This document shows, in pieces, positions 26,780-37,026 of a stretch of 64,000 bases of DNA. The translations under genes and the position numbers were made by a program. The notes beneath the pieces were generated by a model, which worked only from the letters and a program-made list of their open reading frames with translations, did no database searches and was not told where the DNA came from. This DNA is from Chitinophaga parva (GTDB lineage: Bacteria > Bacteroidota > Bacteroidia > Chitinophagales > Chitinophagaceae), in NCBI RefSeq assembly GCF_003071345.1, contig NZ_QCYK01000003.1, positions 558,001 to 622,000 on the forward strand. Direction: 5' to 3'. Every line of letters starts with the position of its first letter. Positions within the stretch are counted from its first letter, which is position 1.

Positions 26780-27937
26780 ATGAGATCTTTTTTTGTTTCC
26801 ACGTTATTGTTGTTGTCATCCTGCGCTTTTGCCCAGCAAGGGTTTAATGGGATAGAAAGCAATATGCAAAACCTCTTCCGTGTGTCCGATGCCAGGAGCC
26901 GTTCCATCAGCCCGGAGAACTTCAATGGGGCGAAAGGCGGTGGCGCCATGGCTACCACAGGCACCGGCGCCAATGCATCCCGGGAACTGGGTAAAGGCTG
27001 GAAAGTAAGCCCCAGCGTAGTGATCAAGGCACATACCACCTTCACTGTTGCCGAAATAGACGGCCCCGGTTCTATACAGCATATCTGGATGACACCTACC
27101 GGTAACTGGCGCTTTTCTATTTTCCGCTTTTACTGGGATGATGAAACTACGCCCTCTGTAGAAGTGCCGGTAGGCGACTTCTTTGGCATGGGGTGGAATA
27201 AATATGCGTCCCTGCAATCTGCGGCAGTGTGCGTAAACCCCGGCAGCGCGTTTAACTGCTACTGGCCAATGCCATTCCGTAAGAAGTGCCGCATTACCAT
27301 GGAAAATATAGACGATCATGACATGGTGCTGTATTACCAGGTAGACTACCTGCTTACCAAAGTGCCGGATGATGCGGCTTATTTCCACGCACAGTTCCGC
27401 CGCGTAAATCCATTGCCCTACAAACAGAACTATGTGCTGGTGGACAGTATACAGGGCAAAGGCCAATACGTAGGCACTTACATGGCTTATGGCTCACATA
27501 AGAACGGCTGGTGGGGAGAAGGAGAGATCAAATTCTATATGGATGGCGATACGGAATATCCCACCATTTGCGGTACCGGCACGGAAGATTATTTCTGCGG
27601 CTCGTACGATTTTGATACACATACCACCAATGACGCTGGCGTTACAACATCAAATTACACAACTTACTCCAACGCCTATACGGGATTGCCGCAGGTGATC
27701 AAGGGCGATGGACATTACAACGTAGCACAGCGTTTTGGTTTGTACCGCTGGCATATCACCGATCCGATACGTTTTGAAAAGAGCCTGAAGGTAACCATCC
27801 AGGACCTGGGATGGCGCTCCGAAGGCCGTTACCTGCCCTTGCAGGATGATATTGCCACCACCGTATTCTGGTACCAGCAGGGGCCACACGGGCCGTTTCC
27901 AAAGCTGCCTTCCAAAGATGAACTGGAGATCAACTAG
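26780..27937 (+). CDS. GH172 (DUF2961) secreted furanosidase-like enzyme
   Basis: A 385-residue exported protein (signal MRSFFVSTLLLLSSCAFA, either lipobox SSC or cleavage after FA). Hallmarks of DUF2961 are present: ARSRSISPENFNGAKGGG, PGSIQHIWMT, FYWDDETTPSVEVPVGDFFG and CGTGTEDYFCGSYDF. Glu269 in GTGTED is at the position expected for a catalytic glutamate. The family, now GH172, includes alpha-D-fructofuranosidase/difructose dianhydride enzymes and exo-alpha-D-arabinofuranosidases that act on mycobacterial-type D-arabinan. It is the first gene after the second operator. With a FucI-type isomerase and a ribulokinase downstream, release of D-arabinose is the most economical role. Confidence 0.9.
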   Translation: MRSFFVSTLLLLSSCAFAQQGFNGIESNMQNLFRVSDARSRSISPENFNGAKGGGAMATTGTGANASRELGKGWKVSPSVVIKAHTTFTVAEIDGPGSIQHIWMTPTGNWRFSIFRFYWDDETTPSVEVPVGDFFGMGWNKYASLQSAAVCVNPGSAFNCYWPMPFRKKCRITMENIDDHDMVLYYQVDYLLTKVPDDAAYFHAQFRRVNPLPYKQNYVLVDSIQGKGQYVGTYMAYGSHKNGWWGEGEIKFYMDGDTEYPTICGTGTEDYFCGSYDFDTHTTNDAGVTTSNYTTYSNAYTGLPQVIKGDGHYNVAQRFGLYRWHITDPIRFEKSLKVTIQDLGWRSEGRYLPLQDDIATTVFWYQQGPHGPFPKLPSKDELEIN

Positions 27938-28014
27938 CCACGTTTTCAGCATACCGCCCCGGCATTGTACGATAGCAATATAAGTAGCATATAAGACAGG
28001 ACTTATCAGCAGGT

Positions 28015-28036
28015 CCGCCGCGTCCACGGGCGGCGG
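28015..28036. other. G/C-only hairpin between GH172 and the mutarotase-like gene
   Basis: CCGCCGC pairs with GCGGCGG (seven pairs) around an eight-base loop inside the 184-base gap. No T run follows, so it is more likely an mRNA processing or stability element than a terminator. The gap holds nothing else I can identify. Confidence 0.35.
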
Positions 28037-28121
28037 GCACCCGGCAAACAGGATAATGCCATGGGCAACGTATGCCCGGCCTCCACGCAGTACTGTTCAA
28101 TCCACGCCATAAGCATTCATC

Positions 28122-29357
28122 ATGAAACCAATTGCGCTTGTTTTTTTAATTGCCACTTTTATGGAAACTACTTCCTGCCATGAGCAGCCACATGCCGCAC
28201 AACAAGCCGGTGCGGCCACCGATACCAGTTATACAAAAGGCACTTTTGGATACGACCTGCTTTTCCTGCAAAAGAAAGATCCCGGCCTGGTGGTCCTGCA
28301 ACAGGGCGACGCGCAATTGCTCGTATCGCCCAGGTACCAGGCGAAAGTTTTTACCTCTACTGCTGCGGGCAGCCAGGGACAAAGCTTTGGCTGGATCCAC
28401 TATCAGGCGTTTGATGGACCGGAAGACGCACATATGAATGGCTATGGCGGCGAAAACCGCATCTGGCTTGGGCCGGAAGGCGGCCGCTTTTCCCTGTTCT
28501 TTGCCAAAGGCGCCAAAATGGAATTTGACAACTGGCATACACCCAAAGCATTTGATACCGAGGCGTGGCAGTTGGTTGCACAAAAAGCAGACAGTGTGGT
28601 GATGGAGAAGAGCATGCAGCTGACCAATTATGCCGGTCATGCATTTTCACTGTCTGTGCGCCGCCTGGTAAAACTGCTGGATAACAGCGGCATTGACAAT
28701 GCCCTTCACCTGGTACGCGATAGCTCCGTGAAAGCCGTAGGTTATTACACGGAAAACAGCATGACCAACACTGGCACAGAAACCTGGACGGCCACTACCG
28801 GCATGCCCTGCATCTGGATGCTGGACATGTTCAATCCTTCACCCGCTACCACCATCGTGATACCTTATAAGGCCGGCAAGCCAAAACCAGCTACTACAGA
28901 CTATTTCGGGGAAATACCTGCGGACCGTATCCGCTACCACGATGACAAGGTTCTGTTCTTCAAGGCAGACGGTAAGTCGCGGGGTAAGCTGGGCATACAT
29001 CCCAGCCGCGTACAACCGGTGGCCGGCAGTTATGATGCCTCCCACCAGGTGCTGACCATCATCCTTTTTGATACGGACCCGCTGGGCCGCTACCTGAACC
29101 AGGAATGGAGCACCGGTAAGGAGCCTTTCAGCGGTGATGCCATGAATGCCTATAACGATGGCCCGCTGGCCGATGGCAGCCAGATGGGACCCTTTTATGA
29201 ATTGGAAAGCGTATCGCCCGCGGCCTTCCTGCCGCCCGGCCACACGCATACCCATCGCCACAGCGTATTTCATTTCACCGGTAATGTAGCGGGATTAGAC
29301 AGGATCAGCCAACAGGTACTGGGCGTAAAACTGGAAACGGTACAACAAGCATTTTAA
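28122..29357 (+). CDS. DUF6786-like, galactose-mutarotase-fold lipoprotein
   Basis: A 411-residue exported protein with a lipoprotein-type start ([15 protein letters not shown]). The body is nearly all beta strands: [23 protein letters not shown], then [32 protein letters not shown] and [16 protein letters not shown]. The [10 protein letters not shown] box is typical of aldose-1-epimerase-like folds in Bacteroidota PULs. A closing [12 protein letters not shown] could provide the histidines. It may interconvert sugar anomers before uptake, or simply bind the glycan. DUF6786 is my best family name, without certainty. It sits between GH172 and the isomerase, in the same direction and 20 bases before the latter. 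Confidence 0.65.
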   Translation: MKPIALVFLIATFMETTSCHEQPHAAQQAGAATDTSYTKGTFGYDLLFLQKKDPGLVVLQQGDAQLLVSPRYQAKVFTSTAAGSQGQSFGWIHYQAFDGPEDAHMNGYGGENRIWLGPEGGRFSLFFAKGAKMEFDNWHTPKAFDTEAWQLVAQKADSVVMEKSMQLTNYAGHAFSLSVRRLVKLLDNSGIDNALHLVRDSSVKAVGYYTENSMTNTGTETWTATTGMPCIWMLDMFNPSPATTIVIPYKAGKPKPATTDYFGEIPADRIRYHDDKVLFFKADGKSRGKLGIHPSRVQPVAGSYDASHQVLTIILFDTDPLGRYLNQEWSTGKEPFSGDAMNAYNDGPLADGSQMGPFYELESVSPAAFLPPGHTHTHRHSVFHFTGNVAGLDRISQQVLGVKLETVQQAF

Positions 29358-29377
29358 AAAAAAATCAACTGATTGAT

Positions 29378-31150
29378 ATGAGCAATACACAGTATCCCCG
29401 GATCGGGATCAGACCGGTTATTGATGGCAGATTGGGCGGCGTCCGCGAATCCCTGGAAGCCGTAACCATGCAGATGGCAAAGAATGTAGCTGCTTTATAC
29501 ACCACACACTTACGCTACCCGGATGGCAGCCCCGTACAATGCGTGATTGGTGATACCTGCATTGGTGGCGTGAAAGAAGCCGCAGACTGTGCACGGCAAT
29601 TTGAAAACAACGGCGTGGGGGTGTCCCTGTCTGTAACACCCTGCTGGTGTTACGGGATGGAGACAATGGACATGCACCCGTACTGGCCAAAGGCTATCTG
29701 GGGCTTCAACGGAACGGAAAGACCGGGTGCTGTATACCTCGCGGCTACGCTGGCCGCGCATGCGCAAATGGGGCTGCCTGCATTTGGCATCTACGGCCGT
29801 GATGTACAGGACCTGGGAGATGAGGCGATCCCTGAGGATGTGACGGATAAGCTGCTGCGCTTTGCCCGTGCGGGAATGGCCGTGGCATTGATGCGTGGCA
29901 AGTCTTACCTCGCCATCGGCACCGTGTCCATGGGCATTGCCGGCTCCATGGTGAACAGTGATTTCTTCCAGCGCTACCTGGGTATGCGCAATGAATGGGT
30001 GGATACTTCCGAGATCTTACGGCGCATTGAAAAAAAGATCTACGATGAAAACGAGTTTGAAAAAGCACTCGCCTGGACGCGCAGTAACTGTAAGGAAGGC
30101 AGCGATTTCAATCCTGTTGAAAAACAGTTCAGCCGCGCGGAGAAGGATGATCACTGGGAAACTGTAGTGAAGATGACGCTCATTTTCCGCGACCTGATGA
30201 CCGGCAATGCGGCCCTGAAAGCCAAAGGCTTCGGGGAAGAAGCGATGGGCCACAATGCCCTGCTGGCGGGATTCCAGGGGCAACGGCAGTGGACGGATTT
30301 CCTGCCCAACGGGGACTTTCCGGAAGCGATCCTCAATTCTTCTTTTGACTGGAACGGTATCCGCGCACCTTACATGATGGCCACGGAAAATGATGCGATG
30401 AATGGGGTGTCCATGTTGTTCGGCTACCTGCTCACGCATACCGCGCAGATCTTTGCAGACGTGCGCACTTATTGGAGCCCTGATGCCGTGCAGCGGGTTA
30501 CGGGCTGGCAGCCGGATGGCACGGCCGCGGGCGGCTTCATTCACCTCATTAATTCCGGCTCGGCCACACTGGATGGTACCGGCCGTCTGCAACAGGATGG
30601 CCAGCCTGTCATGAAACCGTTCTGGGAAATACAGGAAGCGGAAGTGAAAGACTGCCTGGCGCATACCACCTGGTACCCTGCAAACAATGGTTACTTCCGG
30701 GGCGGCGGTTACTCTTCGCAATTCGTGACCCGCGGTGGTATGCCTGTGACCATGTGCCGGCTGAACCTCGTAAAGGGCCTGGGCCCTGTGCTGCAGATTG
30801 CGGAAGGCCACACGGTAGACCTGCCGGATCATGTGCACCGCACGCTGGATGAGCGTACGGACCGTACCTGGCCCACCACCTGGTTTGTGCCCCGCCTTAC
30901 GGGACAGGGCGCTTTCCGTGACGTATACACGGTGATGGCTAACTGGGGCGCTAACCATGGAGCGATCAGCTATGGCCATGTAGGACATGAATTAATTACC
31001 CTGGCTGCGCTGCTGCGTATCCCGGTGAACATGCATAACGTGGAAGAACAGCGCATCTTCCGGCCGGCGGCATGGGCCTCTTTTGGTACCACCGCCGCAG
31101 AAGGCGCTGACTACAGGGCCTGCGATACATATGGCCCCTTGTACAAATAA
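29378..31150 (+). CDS. fucI: L-fucose/D-arabinose isomerase
   Basis: A 590-residue cytoplasmic aldose-ketose isomerase, colinear with Escherichia coli FucI (591 residues). It opens [20 protein letters not shown] and carries [33 protein letters not shown] and [15 protein letters not shown]. The manganese ligands and catalytic residues are in place: Glu337 in ATENDAMNG, Asp361 in [10 protein letters not shown] and His527 in NWGANHG. FucI converts L-fucose to L-fuculose and equally D-arabinose to D-ribulose. In this operon the kinase is AraB-type and no fuculose aldolase is present, so D-arabinose is the likelier substrate. It starts 20 bases after the mutarotase-like gene. Confidence 0.97.
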   Translation: MSNTQYPRIGIRPVIDGRLGGVRESLEAVTMQMAKNVAALYTTHLRYPDGSPVQCVIGDTCIGGVKEAADCARQFENNGVGVSLSVTPCWCYGMETMDMHPYWPKAIWGFNGTERPGAVYLAATLAAHAQMGLPAFGIYGRDVQDLGDEAIPEDVTDKLLRFARAGMAVALMRGKSYLAIGTVSMGIAGSMVNSDFFQRYLGMRNEWVDTSEILRRIEKKIYDENEFEKALAWTRSNCKEGSDFNPVEKQFSRAEKDDHWETVVKMTLIFRDLMTGNAALKAKGFGEEAMGHNALLAGFQGQRQWTDFLPNGDFPEAILNSSFDWNGIRAPYMMATENDAMNGVSMLFGYLLTHTAQIFADVRTYWSPDAVQRVTGWQPDGTAAGGFIHLINSGSATLDGTGRLQQDGQPVMKPFWEIQEAEVKDCLAHTTWYPANNGYFRGGGYSSQFVTRGGMPVTMCRLNLVKGLGPVLQIAEGHTVDLPDHVHRTLDERTDRTWPTTWFVPRLTGQGAFRDVYTVMANWGANHGAISYGHVGHELITLAALLRIPVNMHNVEEQRIFRPAAWASFGTTAAEGADYRACDTYGPLYK

Positions 31151-31188
31151 ACTTCTTCATCCATTTCATTATATCAATCATTCATGCC

Positions 31189-32535
31189 ATGAAAAGATCG
31201 ATACAACCATCGCTTTTCCGCGGTGAAGACGGCACCAGCTACCTGCGGCCTTTCGCCCTGGTGGCCAGCTTGTTCCTGTTGTGGGGGTTTGCACACGGGC
31301 TGCTGGACGTGCTGGACAAACATTTCCAGAATACCCTGCATGTATCCAAAATGCAATCAGGTTTCGTGCAGTTTTCGCTTTACATCGGGTACCTGGTAAT
31401 GGCTGCCCCGGCGGGCCTGTTCATGAAAAAATATGGATATAAAAAAGGTATCCTTTTAGGGCTGGGACTTTTTGCACTGGGTGCTTTCCTGTTTTATCCC
31501 GCCGCTAAACTGGCCGCCTTCCTGCCTTTCCTTACGGCCTTGTTCGTGATCGCCTGCGGGCTTTCTTGCCTGGAAACCGCCGCTAATCCTTATGCCACCG
31601 TGCTGGGTGCACCCGGTGGTGCGGCACGGCGCATCAACATTGCGCAGTCGTTCAATGGCCTGGGATGGATACTGGGCCCGCTCATTGGTGGATTGGTCAT
31701 TTTTGGCGCGGAGCAAAAAGGCGGCGCTAACAAGTTCAGTTCACTCATCCCGCCTTACATGTGTGTGGGCGTTATCGTGATCTGTGTGGCGCTGGTCTTT
31801 GTTTTTACAAAGCTGCCGGTGATCCGGGAAGACAATGAAGAAGGCATTGCGGCCAATGCACCTGCGAAGGAATTGCTGAAGCATCCTGCTTTTGTACTGG
31901 CGGTGGTAGCCCAGTTCCTGTATGTAGCGGCACAGACAGGCTTCAATTCATTTTTTATCAATTACGTAACGGAAACCATGACCGGCGTGCAGGAAGTGGT
32001 AGCCCGCCAGATGGCGCACCTGGGCTATTTCGGGGAGGTGTTCATGCCGCACAATGCAGAGCAGGCAGCCTCCCTCATCCTGGCCCTGGGTGGAATGGGC
32101 GCGTTCTGGATAGGCCGCCTTACCGGCGCCTGGATCATGAAGTTCATGGCGCCTGAAAAACTGCTGGGGCTATATGCGCTGATCAATACCGTGCTTACCG
32201 GTATGGTGGTAGCAGAACTGGGATGGACCAGCGTAATTGCACTATTCTCCACTTACTTCTTCATGTCGGTGATGTTCCCTACCATTTTTGCACTGGGCAT
32301 CCGTGGTATGGGGCCACTTACCAAACGTGCGGCATCTTTCCTGGTAATGGCCGTAGCCGGAGGTGCATTCTGCCCGCCGTTGATGGGCGCCCTGGCAGAT
32401 GCACACGGTATGCGCATCGCTTTCCTGGTGCCGCTTTGCTGCTTTGCCTTCATTTGCTTTTATGCAAAAGTAGGATCGCGCATCCGGTCTAAACACCAAC
32501 CCATGGCCATCGACAAACTGCCGGTGGTCCTTTAA
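31189..32535 (+). CDS. fucP: FucP-type MFS sugar/proton symporter
   Basis: A 448-residue inner-membrane transporter with about 12 predicted helices. LVASLFLLWGFAHGLLDVLD in helix 1 places an Asp where FucP carries its proton/substrate-related aspartate. GLSCLETAANPYATVLG carries the family glutamate, and ARRINIAQSFNGLGWILGPL is also typical. FucP accepts L-fucose, and some relatives take up other sugars with the same stereochemistry, including D-arabinose, which is the pentose analogue of L-fucose. It would bring the sugar released in the periplasm to the isomerase and kinase on either side. The gene lies 38 bases after fucI and 30 bases before the kinase. Confidence 0.94.
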   Translation: MKRSIQPSLFRGEDGTSYLRPFALVASLFLLWGFAHGLLDVLDKHFQNTLHVSKMQSGFVQFSLYIGYLVMAAPAGLFMKKYGYKKGILLGLGLFALGAFLFYPAAKLAAFLPFLTALFVIACGLSCLETAANPYATVLGAPGGAARRINIAQSFNGLGWILGPLIGGLVIFGAEQKGGANKFSSLIPPYMCVGVIVICVALVFVFTKLPVIREDNEEGIAANAPAKELLKHPAFVLAVVAQFLYVAAQTGFNSFFINYVTETMTGVQEVVARQMAHLGYFGEVFMPHNAEQAASLILALGGMGAFWIGRLTGAWIMKFMAPEKLLGLYALINTVLTGMVVAELGWTSVIALFSTYFFMSVMFPTIFALGIRGMGPLTKRAASFLVMAVAGGAFCPPLMGALADAHGMRIAFLVPLCCFAFICFYAKVGSRIRSKHQPMAIDKLPVVL

Positions 32536-32565
32536 CCCAATAAAAGAACGTGTTATCCATCCCGC

Positions 32566-34236
32566 ATGACCACGAATGAAACATATTTGATAGGACTGGA
32601 TTTTGGTACTGATTCTGTGCGCGCCCTGCTGGTGCGCGGCAGTGACGGCGCTGAAGCAGCAACAGCGGTATTTGCTTACCCGCGCTGGCGCGATGGGCTG
32701 TATTGCCATGCGGCGGCCCAGCAATTCCGGCAACATCCGCTGGACCACCTGGAGGGCCTGGAATACGTGATACGTGCCTGCCTGCAACAGGCCGGGCCCG
32801 CCGTGGCGGCACAGGTAAAAGCCATTGGCCTGGGCGCCACCGGCTCATCACCACTGCCGGTAAACCGCGAAGGCACCCCACTGGCCCTGCTGCCAGCCTT
32901 TGCGGACAATCCCAATGCCATGGTAGTGTTATGGAAAGACCATACAGCTATCCGGGAAGCTGCAGAGATCAATGCCCATGCTGCACGTACCGGCACGCCT
33001 TACCTGCAATATGCGGGTGGCATTTACTCCAGCGAATGGTTCTGGGCCAAATTGCTGCACGTGCTGCGCGATGATGCCGCGGTGCGGGAGCAAACCTGGA
33101 GCTGGGTGGAGCATTGCGACTGGCTGCCATTTGTGCTCACTGGTGGCAATGATGTTTCTCAAATGAAAAGGAGTGTATGCGCTGCCGGTCATAAAGCCCT
33201 GTGGGCGGCCGATTGGGGCGGTTTGCCACCGGCTGCCTTTTGGGAAAGCCTGGATCCTTTACTGGAAGGATTTTCCAGCCGCCTTTATACGAACACCTGT
33301 ACAGCCGACCAGCCGGCGGGGACTTTAAGCCCGGCCTGGGCCGCAAAGCTGGGGCTTCCTGAAAGTGTGATCGTGACCACAGGTGCGCTGGATGCGCATG
33401 TGGGCGCTGTGGGCGGGCAAATTGAACCTTATTTCCTGAGCAAAGTAATGGGCACTTCCACCTGTGATATGCTGGTGGCGCCTGCCGCTGCATTAGGCCA
33501 GAAAAAGATCAGTGGTATTTGCGGCCAGGTACCTGGCTCGGTGATACCTGGCCTTGTTGGGATGGAAGCTGGCCAGTCGGCCTTTGGCGATACCTATGCC
33601 TGGCTCCGTAACCTGCTGGCCTGGCCGCTGCAATGGCTTGGGGAAGATGGTGATGCCGCCGGGCAACAATTACGCGCGGAGCTCGCCGCGCGCATTTTAC
33701 CGGAATTGAACCGGCAGGCGGCATTGCTGCCGGTACACGATGATGCGCCGCTGGCCCTGGACTGGCTGAACGGCCGCCGCACACCGGATGCAGATCCTTT
33801 ACTGAAGGCCGCCATCACCGGCCTTACATTGGGTACAGATGCGGTAACCGTTTTCCGCACCCTGGCGGAAAGCACCTGCTTTGGTGCACGCAAGATCGTG
33901 GAGCGTTTTGCCACAGAAGGCGTGCCGGTAAAGGGTTTGATAGGCGTGGGAGGGATCGTGAAAAAATCGCCCTTTATCATGCAGCTGCTGGCCGATGTGC
34001 TGGAGATGCCCATCCGCGCGCATGCCGGGGAGCAGACCTGCGCGGCCGGTGCGGCCATGTTTGCCGCAACCGCCGCAGGACTTTATCCCAATGTAGAAGC
34101 GGCCATGCACGCCATGGGACAGGGTTTTGAGCGGACCTACCTACCAAACGGGGAGCGTGCGGCTGTATACCGCCGGCGCTATGCACAATATGAACGCCTT
34201 GGCTACCTGGCCACAGCTCTTTATTCACCACGTTAA
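32566..34236 (+). CDS. araB: AraB-type ribulokinase (FGGY family)
   Basis: A 556-residue cytoplasmic kinase. The sequence follows E. coli AraB closely through its length: LIGLDFGTDSVRALLV, YPRWRDGLYC, QFRQHPLDHLEGLE, NPNAMVVLWKDHTAI, GGIYSSEWFWAKLLHV, SVCAAGHKALWAADWGGLPP, KVMGTSTCDMLVA, GMEAGQSAFGDTYAW and LDWLNGRRTP. This is the ribulokinase subgroup, not the rhamnulose/fuculose kinase subgroup, which is shorter and lacks these blocks. Ribulokinases of this type phosphorylate D-ribulose as well as L-ribulose. Next to a FucI-type isomerase it would make D-ribulose 5-phosphate, a pentose-phosphate intermediate needing no further enzyme. No araA or araD is present. Confidence 0.93.
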   Translation: MTTNETYLIGLDFGTDSVRALLVRGSDGAEAATAVFAYPRWRDGLYCHAAAQQFRQHPLDHLEGLEYVIRACLQQAGPAVAAQVKAIGLGATGSSPLPVNREGTPLALLPAFADNPNAMVVLWKDHTAIREAAEINAHAARTGTPYLQYAGGIYSSEWFWAKLLHVLRDDAAVREQTWSWVEHCDWLPFVLTGGNDVSQMKRSVCAAGHKALWAADWGGLPPAAFWESLDPLLEGFSSRLYTNTCTADQPAGTLSPAWAAKLGLPESVIVTTGALDAHVGAVGGQIEPYFLSKVMGTSTCDMLVAPAAALGQKKISGICGQVPGSVIPGLVGMEAGQSAFGDTYAWLRNLLAWPLQWLGEDGDAAGQQLRAELAARILPELNRQAALLPVHDDAPLALDWLNGRRTPDADPLLKAAITGLTLGTDAVTVFRTLAESTCFGARKIVERFATEGVPVKGLIGVGGIVKKSPFIMQLLADVLEMPIRAHAGEQTCAAGAAMFAATAAGLYPNVEAAMHAMGQGFERTYLPNGERAAVYRRRYAQYERLGYLATALYSPR

Positions 34237-34247
34237 AAGCTTTGCTG

Positions 34248-36842
34248 ATGCAATCAAAAAAAGACCGTCGTTCCTTTTTAAAACTGACCGCGCTGAGTGG
34301 CCTGGGTACGCTCGCAGCACCCTGGGCATTGGGCGCCCAGACCGCGCAGCCTGCCGTGGCACCGGCTGGTGCGACACCGGCATCGCCGGGTATTGCCCCT
34401 GCAGCGGCACGTGCTTTTAATGCCGCTTATACCGGCGCTTACCTGGATCGTATAGCCTTTCCCGTAGGAGGCATTGGTGCAGGGATGTTCTGCCTGGAGG
34501 GCACGGGCGCTATTTCACATTTGTCTGTGCGCAATAACCCCGAGATATTTAATGAACCGGCCATGTTTGCCGCCATTGCGCTGAAGCAGGCGCCCCACAA
34601 CGCCCGCGTGCTGGAAGGCCCGGTGCCGAAGTGGAAGAAATTTGGCCAGCGCGATGCCGGCCTGGGAGGCACTGGCGGCGCTACCTGGGGATTGCCGCGT
34701 TTTGAACAGGCGGATTTCCTGGCGCGTTTTCCTTTTGCAGAGATCAACCTGTCTGATCCCGCATTGCCATTGGCCGTACAGCTCACCGGCTGGAGCCCTT
34801 TTGTACCCACAGATGCCGACAGTTCCAGCCTGCCATTTGGAGCATTGGAATACCGGTTTAAAAACACGGGTGGAAGTACCGCTGAATTTATCTTCTCTTA
34901 TAACAGCCGCAATTTTATGTGGCAGCCCGAAACGGTGAACAGCATACGTGCCATCAAAAACGGGTTCATCTTATCCGCAGCCGGTACGGATGCTGCGCCG
35001 GAAAAGCAGGGCGACTTTGCCATTTTTACCAACGAAGATGCGGTCGTGGACCATTGCTGGTTCCGCGGTGAATGGTTTGATCCGTTGACCATGGCCTGGA
35101 ACACCATCAGCAATGGGGAAACATCCTCGGGTGGTCCCGTGGAGAAAGATGCACCGGGTGCCTCCCTCTTTGTGCCCTTTACATTGCAGCCTGGCGAAAC
35201 AAAGACCATCCGCCTCATGATGGCCTGGTATGTACCCGATACCAAACTGACCATGGGCACGGAAAACCCTGCCAATAAAGCATTGGTGGCTGCCAACCCG
35301 CTGCTTAAATACCATAAGCCCTGGTACAGCAGCCAGTTCAAAAACGTGGAGGAGGCGGCAGATCATTGGCGCAGCCAGTACGATGCCCTGCGCAAACGAT
35401 CACGCTTGTTCACCGATACTTTTTACAAAACCACCCTGCCGCCCGAAGTAGTGGAAGCCGTGGCTGCCAATCTTACCATCCTCAAATCCACCACGGTGCT
35501 GCGCCAGTACGATGGCCGCTTCTGGTGCTGGGAGGGCAGTGGCGATAGCTGGGGGAGCTGCCATGGTTCCTGCACGCACGTGTGGAACTATGCCCAGGCA
35601 GTGTCTCATCTTTTTCCCGCATTGGAAAGAAGCCTGCGCGAAACGGAGTTCAATGAGAACCAGGATGAACGGGGCCACCAGATGTTCCGCGCCAACCTGC
35701 CCATCACCCCCGTGCTGCATAATTTCCACGCCGCCTCCGACGGGCAGTTGGGCGGCATCATGAAAGTATACCGGGAGTGGCGGATCAGCGGCGATACCGG
35801 CTGGCTGAAAGGCCTGTACCCAAAAGTGCAACGCAGCCTGGACTACTGCATCCAAACGTGGGATCCCGATGGTAAAGGCGTAGTGGCGGAGCCCCACCAC
35901 AATACGTATGATATAGAATTCTGGGGGCCTACCGGCTTTGCCACCAGTTTCTACCTGGGCGCGCTTCACGCCATCATCGTGATGGGCGATGCATTACAGG
36001 AGCCCACGGACCGTTATAAAAAGCTGTATGAAAGCGGCAGGAAAATACTGGAAACAGACCTGTATAACGGTGAATACTTTTTCCAGGAGATCAAATGGAC
36101 AGGCCTGCACGCCGCGGACCCGGTAAAGGCGCAGTCTTTTGCCACGCACTACACGCCGGAAGCCCTGGCATTGCTGCAAAAGGAAGGACCGAAGTATCAA
36201 TATGGCAAAGGTTGTTTATCCGATGGCATCATCGGCGCCTGGATGTCGCGCATGTGTGGGCTGGGCGACCCGGTGGATGCCGTGAAAATAAAGAACCACC
36301 TGAATGCGGTGCACCGGTATAATTTCCGCCACACATTGCAGGGGCATGCGAACCCCCAGCGGCCTACCTATGCGATTGGCGAAGAAGGAGGCCTGTTGCT
36401 GTGCTCCTGGCCGGAGGGCGGCAAACTGTCGCTACCGTTTGTGTACAGCAACGAGGTATGGACCGGCATTGAATACCAGGTGGCCAGCCACCTGATGCTG
36501 ATGGGAGAGGTGGACAAGGGGCTCGATATTGTGCGGGCCTGTCGCAACCGTTATGACGGAAAAGTGAGGAATCCTTTTAATGAATACGAGTGTGGGCACT
36601 GGTATGCGCGGGCGCTATCGAGCTACGGCATGCTGGAAGGCCTCACCGGTGTACGCTATGACGCCGTGGACCGCACGTTGTACGTGGATTCGCGCGTGGG
36701 CGATTTTACGGGTTTTCTTTCCACCGCCACCGGCTTTGGCACCGTAAGCCTGCGTGGTGGTAAACCCTCGCTGGACGTGGCATTTGGTACCATTCCCGCC
36801 CGCAGGGTCGTTGTAGCCGGTAAAGAAGCCCGGCTTGCATAA
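34248..36842 (+). CDS. GH116-like (GBA2/DUF608) glycoside hydrolase with Tat signal
   Basis: An 864-residue enzyme with a twin-arginine signal (KKDRRSFLKLTALSGLGTLA), so it is folded before export. The ATG at 34248 is preferred over the TTG at 34242. The N-terminal beta domain opens LDRIAFPVGGIGAGMFCLEG with SVRNNPEIFNEP, as in GBA2-type enzymes. The (alpha/alpha)6 domain includes FWCWEGSGDSWGSCHGSCTHVWNY, NENQDERGHQMFR and NTYDIEFWGPTGFATSFYLGAL; Asp554 in TYD is the likely acid/base. GH116 contains beta-glucosidase, beta-xylosidase and related activities. The substrate here is unknown, but the last place in the LacI-controlled operon ties it to the same glycan. The 184 bases that follow hold no gene. 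Confidence 0.82.
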   Translation: MQSKKDRRSFLKLTALSGLGTLAAPWALGAQTAQPAVAPAGATPASPGIAPAAARAFNAAYTGAYLDRIAFPVGGIGAGMFCLEGTGAISHLSVRNNPEIFNEPAMFAAIALKQAPHNARVLEGPVPKWKKFGQRDAGLGGTGGATWGLPRFEQADFLARFPFAEINLSDPALPLAVQLTGWSPFVPTDADSSSLPFGALEYRFKNTGGSTAEFIFSYNSRNFMWQPETVNSIRAIKNGFILSAAGTDAAPEKQGDFAIFTNEDAVVDHCWFRGEWFDPLTMAWNTISNGETSSGGPVEKDAPGASLFVPFTLQPGETKTIRLMMAWYVPDTKLTMGTENPANKALVAANPLLKYHKPWYSSQFKNVEEAADHWRSQYDALRKRSRLFTDTFYKTTLPPEVVEAVAANLTILKSTTVLRQYDGRFWCWEGSGDSWGSCHGSCTHVWNYAQAVSHLFPALERSLRETEFNENQDERGHQMFRANLPITPVLHNFHAASDGQLGGIMKVYREWRISGDTGWLKGLYPKVQRSLDYCIQTWDPDGKGVVAEPHHNTYDIEFWGPTGFATSFYLGALHAIIVMGDALQEPTDRYKKLYESGRKILETDLYNGEYFFQEIKWTGLHAADPVKAQSFATHYTPEALALLQKEGPKYQYGKGCLSDGIIGAWMSRMCGLGDPVDAVKIKNHLNAVHRYNFRHTLQGHANPQRPTYAIGEEGGLLLCSWPEGGKLSLPFVYSNEVWTGIEYQVASHLMLMGEVDKGLDIVRACRNRYDGKVRNPFNEYECGHWYARALSSYGMLEGLTGVRYDAVDRTLYVDSRVGDFTGFLSTATGFGTVSLRGGKPSLDVAFGTIPARRVVVAGKEARLA

Positions 36843-37026
36843 GCCGGCATTTTTCCGGCGCCAGGCACAAAACATATTATCAATCATCTCTCAAAAAACG
36901 CGTTTATGTAGATCCTGATCGCTACAAGAGTCGTGCTGCCCCGTATTTAGTCCTACCGCTTTACTTCCGCTTCCGTTTCCGGCAGTCAGACCGTGGTCAA
37001 TTCACTAAGCCACTTATTCCAACGTT

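Noticed and set aside
29378..34236. Reading the operon as an L-fucose pathway
   Set aside because: FucI and FucP alone would fit, but the kinase is of the ribulokinase type and no fuculose-phosphate aldolase or lactaldehyde enzyme is present.
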